Notes under the pieces: model-generated
Told to the model about the DNA's origin: nothing
What the model saw: only the letters and a program-made list of their open reading frames with translations
The model's database searches: none
Part shown: one piece after another, positions 11,852 to 20,592 of the stretch
How the letters are laid out: the number at the start of each line of letters is the position of its first letter
Position numbering within the stretch: the stretch's first letter is position 1
Program-made: the position numbers and the translations under genes
Source of the DNA: Kineosporiaceae bacterium SCSIO 59966
Lineage (GTDB): Bacteria > Actinomycetota > Actinomycetes > Actinomycetales > SCSIO-59966
DNA: 64,000 bases
Direction: 5' to 3'
NCBI GenBank assembly: GCA_020881835.1
Contig: CP052876.1
Location: forward strand, 2,108,001 to 2,172,000

Positions 11852-12318
11852 CGGCCGGCCCGCTCCTGGGTCCGCCGACGGCGCAGGTCGACCGGCGCGT
11901 CGCGCAGCCGCTCCAACCGGGCCCGCTCGCCGTCGGTGAGCCGCCGCGGCCGGCCCTGCGTGAGGTCGTAGACGACGAGCGTGGACTCCGCACGGGCGTA
12001 GACCACGGGGGCGCCGTCACCGTCGGAGTCGTCGAGCACCTCGTACCCCATGTCGAAGCTGGCCCCCTTGATGTCGGTGACCCACAGGTCGATGCGGATC
12101 GGCTCGGGTCGCCAGTGCAGCGGAGCGAGGTAGTCGATCTCGTGGCGGGCGACGAGGACACCGTTGTCGAGCATGCTCCCGCCGTCGTCGCTGTCGTGCC
12201 CGTGGAACGCCAGGACGCGCGCGTCCTCGAGCAGCCGCAGGAACGCGACGTTGTTGACGTGGCGGTAGGCGTCCATGTCCGACCAGCGCAGGGCCATCGG
12301 GAAGTGCAAGCGAGGCAT
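11848..12318 (-). CDS. Hotdog-fold acyl-CoA thioesterase (4HBT type)
   Basis: A 156-residue single-hotdog thioesterase. The 4HBT signature LRWSDMDAYRHVNN (about residue 10-23) holds the catalytic Asp, and EIDYLAPLHW and YARAESTLVVYDL form the strands of the fold. It should hydrolyse acyl-CoA or a related thioester; the substrate is unknown. I place the start at the ATG 12318 because the family signature then begins about 10 residues in. In the same frame there are four further ATGs upstream (12336, 12351, 12366, 12381) created by a 15-bp tandem repeat, and a GTG at 12408, so an N-terminally extended form with MGQHG repeats is possible. First gene of a three-gene run with the conserved unknown and the DinB-like protein. 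Confidence 0.85.
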   Translation of the reverse strand: MPRLHFPMALRWSDMDAYRHVNNVAFLRLLEDARVLAFHGHDSDDGGSMLDNGVLVARHEIDYLAPLHWRPEPIRIDLWVTDIKGASFDMGYEVLDDSDGDGAPVVYARAESTLVVYDLTQGRPRRLTDGERARLERLRDAPVDLRRRRTQERAGR

Positions 12319-12321
12319 GGC

Positions 12322-12385
12322 CCCATGCTGCCCCATGCCGTGCTGCCCCATGCCGTGCTGCCCCATCCCGTGCTGCCCCATCCCG
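12322..12385 (-). repeat. 15-bp tandem repeat ahead of the thioesterase start
   Basis: About four copies of ATGGGGCAGCACGGG (minus strand; G/C variation at the last position), in frame with the thioesterase and free of stops, reading MGQHG repeated. Each copy carries an in-frame ATG. It lies in the 114-bp divergent region shared with the APH-type kinase gene. Confidence 0.9.
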
Positions 12386-12420
12386 TGCCGGCTGATCCGA
12401 CGAGTCACGCCGCGCGGCGG

Positions 12421-12426
12421 TAGCGT
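12421..12426 (+). promoter_or_regulatory. -10 hexamer TAGCGT for the APH-type kinase gene
   Basis: TAGCGT ends 6 nt before the GTG at 12433 with no room for a ribosome-binding site. Confidence 0.55.
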
Positions 12427-12432
12427 CGCGCC

Positions 12433-13509
12433 GTGGTCCCCTCGACGACGCACCCGGACGCCCAGCCGCCCGAGCTCGACCTGCCCGCGCTGCGCGACTG
12501 GCTGCGCGCCCAGGGCCTTGCCTCCGGCGAGCCCCGGGTCCAGCGGGTCAGCGGCGGACGCACCCACGTGACGTTCCTGCTCGACGTCGACGACCACGAG
12601 TGGGTGCTGCGCCGCCCGCTGCCGGGGCACGTGGCTCCGCGGGCCCACGGCGTCGCCTTCGAGTACCGGGTGCTCAGTGCGCTGGCGGGCGGACAGGTGC
12701 CGGTCCCCCGGCCCGTCGCGCTGTGCACGGACCCGACGGTGACCGGGGCCCCTTTCCTGCTCACCGAGCGGGTTCCGGGCCTCGTCGTCCGAACCCGTGC
12801 GGACCTCGCCCGGCTGTCCCCCACCGAGCGCCGCACTGTCGCCCTGGCCATGGTCGACGTCCTGGCCGACCTGCACACCATCGACCCGGACGCCGTCGGG
12901 CTGGGCGACCTGGCTCGGGGGGACGGTCACCTCGGCCGGTACCTGCGCCGGCTCGGGCAGCAGCTGGACCGCCACCGCAGCCGTGCCGTTCCGGGCATCG
13001 ACGTGCTGCGGGTGCGACTGGCCGGGTCCGTGCCGGCGCCGTCCGCGTCGCCTGCCCGCCACGGCATCGTCCACGGTGACTACCGCCTCGACAACCTCGT
13101 CCTGGACGACGCGACCCTCGCCGTCCGGGCGGTGCTGGACTGGGAGCTCGCGACCGTGGGCGACCCACTCGCGGACGTAGGCCTCCTGCTGGCGGCCACC
13201 GAGGGGGTCACCGCGTCGACCGGCTCGGCGGTCGTGGGCAACGGGTTCGGGCTCGCCGCCGCCCCCGGGTTCCCGCCCGCGGACGAGCTCGCGCAGCGGT
13301 ACGCCGCCCGGACCGGGCTCGACGAGAGAGACCTGGCCGCGCTGCGCTGGGCGACAGCGTGCGGGTACTTCCGCATCGCCGTCGCCCTCGAGGAGCTGCG
13401 CACCTCCGGCGAGCCAGGACGGCGCCCGGACGCCGACCTGGTCCGGGGCGTGGTGGCGGCCGGCCTGACCACCCTGGACCAGATGGGGGCCCGGCAACCC
13501 CGTGAGTGA
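12433..13509 (+). CDS. APH/ACAD10-type phosphotransferase family protein
   Basis: A 358-residue kinase-like protein of the aminoglycoside phosphotransferase/choline kinase fold. The N-lobe contains VQRVSGGRTHVTFLLD and WVLRRPLPG (ATP-binding Lys replaced by Arg in the RR pair, common in this subgroup). The catalytic loop is GIVHGDYRLDNLVLDD (about residue 213-228) and the metal-binding DWE occurs in VLDWELATVGDPLADVG. This variant resembles the APH domain linked to acyl-CoA dehydrogenases (human ACAD10/11), whose bacterial relatives phosphorylate hydroxyacyl-CoAs. The neighbouring TesB-type thioesterase 45 bp downstream supports a role in acyl-CoA metabolism rather than antibiotic resistance; that is inference. 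Confidence 0.85.
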   Translation: MVPSTTHPDAQPPELDLPALRDWLRAQGLASGEPRVQRVSGGRTHVTFLLDVDDHEWVLRRPLPGHVAPRAHGVAFEYRVLSALAGGQVPVPRPVALCTDPTVTGAPFLLTERVPGLVVRTRADLARLSPTERRTVALAMVDVLADLHTIDPDAVGLGDLARGDGHLGRYLRRLGQQLDRHRSRAVPGIDVLRVRLAGSVPAPSASPARHGIVHGDYRLDNLVLDDATLAVRAVLDWELATVGDPLADVGLLLAATEGVTASTGSAVVGNGFGLAAAPGFPPADELAQRYAARTGLDERDLAALRWATACGYFRIAVALEELRTSGEPGRRPDADLVRGVVAAGLTTLDQMGARQPRE

Positions 13510-13554
13510 CCCCCCGCCATACTGCGCGGGGCACGGACGGCGACAAGGAGGCCG

Positions 13555-14451
13555 GTGACGGTGACGGACGGTGGGCAGAAGACTCGGGACCCCTTTGAGG
13601 AGCTGCTCTCGGTGCTCGAGCTGCGCCCGGAGGGTCTCGACGACCGCGGGCAGGACCTCTTCGTCGGCGAGAGCCAGCAGCAGCCGCACGGCCGTGTGTT
13701 CGGCGGGCAGGTCCTCGGCCAGACCGTGGTCGCCGCCGGGCGGACCGTGCCGCAAGGGCGGCAGCTGCACTCCATGCACGGCTACTTCCTGCGACCGGGT
13801 GACGCCATGGCGCCGATCACCTTCGCCGTGGAGCGGCTGCGTGACGGTCGCTCGTTCAGCGCCCGCCGGGTGCACGCCATCCAGTTCGGCAAGCCGATCC
13901 TGTCGATGATCGCCTCGTTCCAGGAGCCCGCGGAAGGGCTGGACCACCAGGACGAGATGCCCGCCGGCGTGCCCGACCCGGAGTCACTGCCGTCGGCCCG
14001 CGAGCTGCTGGGGCACATCGACCACCCGATGGCCCAGGGCTGGGCGCTGCGCCGGCCCATCGACATCCGGCACGTGGACCAGCCGCTGTACCTCAAGGGA
14101 GACAGCTCCCGTCAGGCGCGCCAGGCGGTGTGGATGCGGGCCAACGGCCGGCTGCCCGCCGACGACCTGGTGAACCGTGCGGTGCTGGCGTACGCGAGCG
14201 ACTACACGCTGCTGGAGGTCGTGCTGCGCCGGCACGGGATCGCCTGGACCCAGCCGGGACTGCGGATGGCCAGCCTGGACCACGCGATGTGGTGGCACCG
14301 GCCGGTGCGCGCCGACGAGTGGCTGCTGTTCGTCCAGGGCACGCCCTCGGCGTCCGGGGCCCGCGGGCTCGGGATCGCCAGGGTGTTCGACACCGACGGC
14401 GTCCTCGTCGCCTCGATCGCCCAGGAGGGCATGATCCGCGTCCCCCGGTGA
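13555..14451 (+). CDS. tesB: Acyl-CoA thioesterase II
   Basis: A 298-residue double-hotdog thioesterase that hydrolyses medium/long-chain acyl-CoA to free acid. The first hotdog shows LFVGESQQQPHGRVFGGQVLGQ and LHSMHGYFLRPGD; the second shows ASLDHAMWWHRPVRADEWLLF with the catalytic Asp, and GIARVFDTDGVLVASIAQEGMIR, the typical C-terminus. Length is standard (about 290). The Shine-Dalgarno AAGGAG at 13545-13550 sits 4 nt from the GTG at 13555 and 10 nt from the in-frame GTG at 13561, so the true start may be two codons downstream. Probably co-transcribed with the APH-type kinase. The first repeat copy of the array at 14468 begins 16 bp after its stop. Confidence 0.93.
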   Translation: MTVTDGGQKTRDPFEELLSVLELRPEGLDDRGQDLFVGESQQQPHGRVFGGQVLGQTVVAAGRTVPQGRQLHSMHGYFLRPGDAMAPITFAVERLRDGRSFSARRVHAIQFGKPILSMIASFQEPAEGLDHQDEMPAGVPDPESLPSARELLGHIDHPMAQGWALRRPIDIRHVDQPLYLKGDSSRQARQAVWMRANGRLPADDLVNRAVLAYASDYTLLEVVLRRHGIAWTQPGLRMASLDHAMWWHRPVRADEWLLFVQGTPSASGARGLGIARVFDTDGVLVASIAQEGMIRVPR

Positions 14452-14467
14452 CCACTCGAACCCCCGT

Positions 14468-15063
14468 CGTGATCATGCAATCCCGCCACCCCGCACGCCC
14501 CACCCGTGATCATGCAATCCCGCCACCCCACGCGCCCCACCCGTGATCATGCAATCCCGCCACCCCGTTCGAGTGACGAGATGACCTGAACCTCTCGCGA
14601 CCTTTGCAAGGCCGCGTCGGACGATGGCAGTCGTCGCGGCGTCCCGGGGCCCCTTCTGATCCGTCCCGAGCCACCGCCGCAAGACACCGCGAGACGCCGC
14701 ACGACATGGAGTGGGTAGGCGCCTTGATGCGGCGCGTCGTGAACGCAGCGGTCCGCGGGCGAACGGTGGCAGCCGGGGTGACGAACTGCGTGGACCCCTG
14801 ATCACCGCTGGTGGCCATGGCAGCCCACGTCGGGTCAGGCGTCCCGACCAGAGAATGCTGCGCTCGGCACGGCTTGGCCGGCGTGTCGCGCCACCAACCC
14901 AGCATTCTGTGAGCCGGACGGCGAGCAAGTGGGTGGCGGGATTGCATGATCACGGACGGGGGGCTGGGCGGATCACGCGCAACGTGGGTGGCGGGATTGC
15001 ATGATCACGGACGGGGGCTGGGCGGATCACGCGCAACGTGGGTGGCGGGATTGCATGATCACG
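14468..15063. repeat. Palindromic repeat array, locus 2
   Basis: This is the only stretch longer than 300 bases with no gene (14452-15126). Three direct copies of a 24-bp unit (14468-14491, 14505-14528, 14542-14565; period 37 bp, near-identical 13-bp spacers) stand on the left. Three inverted copies (14931-14954, 14986-15009, 15040-15063; period 54-55 bp) stand on the right. All six copies are the outer arm of locus 1. Inside, AGAATGCTG (14852-14860) and CAGCATTCT (14900-14908) form the inner arms, and 14877-14909 repeats the locus 1 core with one mismatch. The middle part, 14566-14850, has no convincing open frame. I see no transposase, tRNA or CRISPR feature in it. Confidence 0.9.
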
Positions 15064-15140
15064 AAGAGGGTTTTCGACTGGTCACGAAGAGGGGTTTCGA
15101 CTGGTCACGAAGAGGGTTCTGACTGATCACGAAGAGGGGC
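15059..15140. repeat. 23-bp tandem repeat entering the DUF2254 gene
   Basis: Four copies of TCACGAAGAGGG followed by a variable TTTTCGACTGG-like tail start at 15059, 15082, 15105 and 15127 (periods 23, 23, 22). The first copy overlaps the last 24-bp unit of locus 2. The last copy supplies the final codons and the TGA stop of the DUF2254 gene on the opposite strand. Confidence 0.88.
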
Positions 15141-16512
15141 GTGTCGGCCGGCCAGGGCCAAGGGACGTCTGGCTGGCGGCAGTGATGACTCGGGTCACCC
15201 GGTCGGCGTGGTCGGCGAACACCCTCACGTCGTGCTCCTGGTGACCGGCCCGTTCGAACGCCTCGCGCAGCAGGCCGACCTGGGTCAGCAACCGGGCCCG
15301 CAGCTCACGGTGACGGGCGTGCCCCGCCAGCCGCTCCACCAGCTGGAGCGCCGCGTGCATGACCGCCGGCGCGTCCGCCGCGTACCACCGCATGTTGTCG
15401 AGCACAGTGCTGACCAGGTCCACCACCGACGAGCGCGGCGCGTGCACCCGCAGCACGCCGTCGTCGTCGTACCGGGCGGCGGAGGGCAGCTCCCTCGCCG
15501 CCAGCAGTGTCAGTCCGGCGGCGAGGTCGTCGAGGGCGTTCACGGCGGTGAACGGATCGTTCGTGCCGGGAGACAACGCCCGCACCGCCATCTCGGTCAG
15601 CTGCTGGACGGCGAACGCGACGTCCTGGTAGGGGCTGCGAGCATCGGCGACGACGACAGCCGAGCGCACCGCGGCTTGCAGGTCCACGCCGTGCCGCTGC
15701 GGCGGGTACACGATGGCGAGCGGGGTGTCGTCCAGGACGTACCGGCCGGGCTCGGTCCGCAACGCAATGAGGACGTCGTGCTCGCAGGCCGCGGCGAGAA
15801 GGGCCTCTTCCCGAACCGACTGGACGTACCCCGGCCGCCCGGCGGTGACCGGTGCGCCCTCCTCGTCGAGACGGTCCGGCAGGTCTGCCTCGGCGTCGGC
15901 ACCGTCGAGGACGCGCTGGTCGTGCCCGATCCCGGTCGGGTAGAGCCGCTCGACGGTGCTGCGCAGGTCGGTGCGAACCTGCCGGGCCAGGGTGGCGATC
16001 TGGATGGAGTCGCTGATGTGGTGGATGAAGTAGACGAGCACCCCGACGTTGAGAACGGCGAGCAGCACGGCCCCGTTCACGGCCAGGTGCGGCACGAACA
16101 CCTCGGCCTCCTGGTCGCCAGGGTCCCCGATGACCCGGATCGAGCGGAGCACGAGCAGGCTGTAGAGGAACGTCGCGACGAAAACCCCCAGCACGACCTG
16201 GTTGCCCCGGTCGGCCATGAAGTTGCGCACCAGACGTGGGCCGTAGCTCGACGAGGTGAGCGCGAGCACGGCCATCGTGATGGAGAACGTCGTCCCGGCG
16301 ACCGCCAGGCTGGAGCTCGCTACCGCACCGAGGATGTCCCGGCTGCCGTTCTCCCCCACCCGAAACAGCAGGACGCCGAGCCACGAGGGGATGACGGCGT
16401 CCTCGAGGACGCGGTCGAGAGCCACCAGCCCCTGGGCGAGCACGAACGCCGCGAGGGAGAGGACGGTGGGCACGAACCAGAAGCGCTCCTGCAGGCGCTG
16501 CAGCACGTTCAC
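15127..16512 (-). CDS. DUF2254 family membrane protein
   Basis: A 461-residue predicted inner-membrane protein of unknown function. Four hydrophobic segments lie in the first about 165 residues (around 12-32, 60-85, 105-128, 140-165). They are followed by a large soluble region with YVLDDTPLAIVYPPQ and the family-typical RALSPGTNDPFTAVNALD block (about residue 305). The length is normal for the family, but the last residues (TRPSS) and the stop are encoded inside the 23-bp tandem repeat, so the original C-terminus may have been replaced by repeat DNA. Its start, GTG at 16512, is 25 bp downstream of the EttA stop, compatible with co-transcription. Confidence 0.85.
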   Translation of the reverse strand: MNVLQRLQERFWFVPTVLSLAAFVLAQGLVALDRVLEDAVIPSWLGVLLFRVGENGSRDILGAVASSSLAVAGTTFSITMAVLALTSSSYGPRLVRNFMADRGNQVVLGVFVATFLYSLLVLRSIRVIGDPGDQEAEVFVPHLAVNGAVLLAVLNVGVLVYFIHHISDSIQIATLARQVRTDLRSTVERLYPTGIGHDQRVLDGADAEADLPDRLDEEGAPVTAGRPGYVQSVREEALLAAACEHDVLIALRTEPGRYVLDDTPLAIVYPPQRHGVDLQAAVRSAVVVADARSPYQDVAFAVQQLTEMAVRALSPGTNDPFTAVNALDDLAAGLTLLAARELPSAARYDDDGVLRVHAPRSSVVDLVSTVLDNMRWYAADAPAVMHAALQLVERLAGHARHRELRARLLTQVGLLREAFERAGHQEHDVRVFADHADRVTRVITAASQTSLGPGRPTRPSS

Positions 16513-16537
16513 GGCGGCAGCGTGGCAGATGGGCCCC

Positions 16538-18220
<1,683 letters not shown>

Positions 18221-18226
18221 GCCTTC

Positions 18227-18232
18227 AGGCTA
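18227..18232 (-). promoter_or_regulatory. -10 hexamer TAGCCT for ettA
   Basis: Read on the minus strand, TAGCCT is followed by GAAGGC and then the ATG at 18220, a 6-nt spacing that suggests a leaderless ettA message separate from the ssb transcript. Confidence 0.5.
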
Positions 18233-18296
18233 GTGGCCGGGTCGGGGTGCCCCGTCCGCGCCGACGCCCCGGCGGCACACCCCGACCGCCTCGCGC

Positions 18297-18839
18297 TCAC
18301 ACCCGGACGGCCTCCCCGGCCTCCCGTCCACCGGAGGAGCGCAGCCCGCTGCCGGCGCCGTCCTCGGCGCCGTCCTCGGTACCGTCCTCGGTGCGGTCGT
18401 CGAGGATCTCGCCGTCGGCCGACACCCGCAGCCCGGTCTCCGGGTCCCGGCCCCCGGGCAGGTCCAGGCGCTCGCTGCGGACCACCCGCTCGAAGGTCGA
18501 GGTGCCCCAGGCCAGGTCGTGGCCGACCGCCTGGGCCTCCACCTCCACGGAGGTGCCCGAGCGCCCGTCCTCGGTCTCCCACGGGACGACCTGAGGTCGG
18601 CCGACCACGACCACCCGCTCGCCGCGACGCAACGAGTGCGCGACGTTCGCGGCCAGACCTCGCCAGCAGGTGACCCGCCACCAGCTCGTCGGCCCGTCCA
18701 CCCACTGGCCGGTGGCCCGGTCGTACCGGCGCCGCGTCGACCCGACCCGGAAGTTGGCCACCTCGATCCCGTTGTCGAGCCTGCGGTACTCCGGGTTCGC
18801 CCCGAGGTTGCCCACGATGACCACGGTGTTGTCCAGCAC
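18297..18839 (-). CDS. Single-stranded DNA-binding protein paralogue
   Basis: A 180-residue protein whose first about 110 residues form an SSB-type OB fold: NTVVIVGNLGANPEYR, IEVANFRVGSTRR, TSWWRVTCWRGLAANVAHSL and GERVVVVGRP. The C-terminal tail holds acidic TEDG/AEDG repeats but ends in EAVRV rather than the DDDIPF-like tip of the main replication SSB, which recruits partners. It is therefore probably an auxiliary SSB of the SsbB kind. The GTG at 18839 follows a strong minus-strand Shine-Dalgarno GAGGAGGA with a 6-nt spacer. It lies between the dynamin-like pair and ettA on the same strand. Confidence 0.88.
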   Translation of the reverse strand: MLDNTVVIVGNLGANPEYRRLDNGIEVANFRVGSTRRRYDRATGQWVDGPTSWWRVTCWRGLAANVAHSLRRGERVVVVGRPQVVPWETEDGRSGTSVEVEAQAVGHDLAWGTSTFERVVRSERLDLPGGRDPETGLRVSADGEILDDRTEDGTEDGAEDGAGSGLRSSGGREAGEAVRV

Positions 18840-18975
18840 GTTGCGTCCTCCTCGCCCCCGCACCCTGCGGGTCCGGGACACAGGCTGCGCCGGCGCGCCG
18901 ACGCCGCGTCGTCCGCTGCCCCCGGTTGTGGACGGACGGCGGTCCGGGGCGGGGTGTGCGGGACAGGTCCGGCGG

Positions 18976-20592
18976 TCAGTCGCCGCGACGCAGCGACCGG
19001 CGCACCGTCCGGTGGTCGCGCAGCACTGCAGCGACCGGCTCCAGCACCCGCTCACGTGCCACACCGACGACCGCCTCGCGCAGTCTCGCCTCGGCACGAC
19101 GGCGACGACGACGCGCGCCCCGTCGTCCGAACCAGCCCCCGACGAGGGCGAGAAGGAGTCCAAGGGCAAGGCCTCCCAGAAGCAGCACGGTGGGCAGGGG
19201 AACCTCACCGACACGCACCATGGGCGGCTCGGGAAGCTGCAGGTACCCGACGACGGCAAGGGCGACCAGCCACAGTCCGCCGACCACGGCGGCGATCGCC
19301 AGCAGCAGCTGCACGGCACCGACCACCCGCCACCACAGCGGCCGGCGCCGGTCGAGCTCGACGCCGGTCACCGCCTGGTCGAGGGCGTCGGCCAGGTCCT
19401 CGCCGACGGGGACGGTCGCCTCCCGGACGGCGTCCGCCCACCGGGGCGGGAGCCCGTCGCCTGCGCGCTCGGCGACCCGCCGGGCAGCCAGCTCCACGTC
19501 CGCGCGCTGCGCGGGCGTCGGCTCCGGCAGGGAGGACGCGGTCAACCGGTGCAGGTCCTCCCCGGTCTGGCCGAGCCGGAGCCGGCGCAGCGGGTCCGGA
19601 CGGAAGCTGCGGGCCCAGCGGGTGAACGGCCAGCCGACCGAGCCGTGGACGCCGCGACGGTAGTCGGCCTCCACGGCGTCCAGGACGGCCGGCACCCCGG
19701 CCGCGGCCGCCAGCGCCGTGACGAGCCCGTCACTGCCCTGGAGACGCTCGGGGTCCGGCTCCGTGGCGGCGACGCCGTCGGCGAGTGCGGCCGCCACCTG
19801 GTCGAGGTCTGCTGCCAGCCGGCGCACCGCGGCGTCGCGGGCCCGGACCGCCTCGACGACGAGGCGGCGCAGCTCAGGGACACCCTCACCGGTGAGTGCG
19901 GACGTCGCGACGACCCGGACGTCGGGAAGTCCGTCGGCGACCAGCAGCCGCTCCAGGTCGAGCCGGATCGTCTCCACCTCGTCCGGCGCCAGGCGGTCGA
20001 TCTGGTTGAGGACGACGATCATGACGCCCTGGTGGCCGGTCAGCCGGCGCAGGTACCGCTGGTGGAGGACGTCGTCGGCGTACTTCTGCGGGTCGACGAC
20101 CCAGACCAGGAGGTCGACGAGGCCGACGAGGCGGTCGACCTCGAGCCGGTGGTCCACCTGGGTGGAGTCGTGGTCGGGCAGGTCGAGCAGGACGAGCCCG
20201 TGCAGGTCGGACTGGTCCTCGGCGTCCAGCTCGCTCTCCCGGCTGGTGCGGTGCCGGCGGGGGACGTCGAGCCAGTCGAGGAGCTCGTCGGCGCCGTCAC
20301 CCCACACGCAGGCGGCGGGACTGGCGGTAGTGGGGCGCCGAGCCCCGACGGCGGCGATGTCGAGACCGGCGAGCGCGTTGAACAGGCTGGACTTTCCACT
20401 GCCGGTGGCGCCGGCGAGCGCGACGACGGTCTCCTCGACCCCGAGCCGGATCCGCTGGTCGGCGCGGGCGAGCACCTCCTCCGCCCGGGCGACCGCCCGC
20501 GGGTCGAGGCGGTCGCCGCCGACGTCGACGGCGGTCCGGACGGCGTCCGCGCACCCGGCCAGGTCCACGACCCGACCCTTGTCCTGCCTCAC
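18976..20592 (-). CDS. Dynamin-like/YfjP-type GTPase, second of a pair
   Basis: A 538-residue GTPase with G1 GATGSGKSS (about residue 57), G3 LDLPDHDST, and G4 NQID. Near the C-terminus, hydrophobic segments (around 435-456, 485-505) anchor it in the membrane and end in an Arg-rich stretch (RRGARRRRRR). In G3 the usual DxxG glycine is replaced by Asp, which may alter GTP hydrolysis. The 4-bp overlap with the preceding GTPase gene indicates coupled translation and perhaps a heteromeric complex. The layout resembles the DynA/DynB dynamin-like pair that stabilises division rings in Streptomyces; that functional link is inference from architecture only. Confidence 0.8.
   Translation of the reverse strand: MRQDKGRVVDLAGCADAVRTAVDVGGDRLDPRAVARAEEVLARADQRIRLGVEETVVALAGATGSGKSSLFNALAGLDIAAVGARRPTTASPAACVWGDGADELLDWLDVPRRHRTSRESELDAEDQSDLHGLVLLDLPDHDSTQVDHRLEVDRLVGLVDLLVWVVDPQKYADDVLHQRYLRRLTGHQGVMIVVLNQIDRLAPDEVETIRLDLERLLVADGLPDVRVVATSALTGEGVPELRRLVVEAVRARDAAVRRLAADLDQVAAALADGVAATEPDPERLQGSDGLVTALAAAAGVPAVLDAVEADYRRGVHGSVGWPFTRWARSFRPDPLRRLRLGQTGEDLHRLTASSLPEPTPAQRADVELAARRVAERAGDGLPPRWADAVREATVPVGEDLADALDQAVTGVELDRRRPLWWRVVGAVQLLLAIAAVVGGLWLVALAVVGYLQLPEPPMVRVGEVPLPTVLLLGGLALGLLLALVGGWFGRRGARRRRRRAEARLREAVVGVARERVLEPVAAVLRDHRTVRRSLRRGD

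Noticed and set aside
12433-13509. Aminoglycoside resistance gene
   Set aside because: The kinase motifs are of the ACAD10-like APH subgroup and the neighbour is an acyl-CoA thioesterase, so lipid metabolism is more likely.
14566-14850. Small gene or ncRNA in the middle of repeat locus 2
   Set aside because: Short frames exist but lack a ribosome-binding site, -10 hexamer or recognisable product; no clear RNA structure was seen.
14468-15063. CRISPR-like spacing of repeats
   Set aside because: The spacers between the 24-bp units are nearly identical to each other, the right half is inverted, and no cas gene is present.
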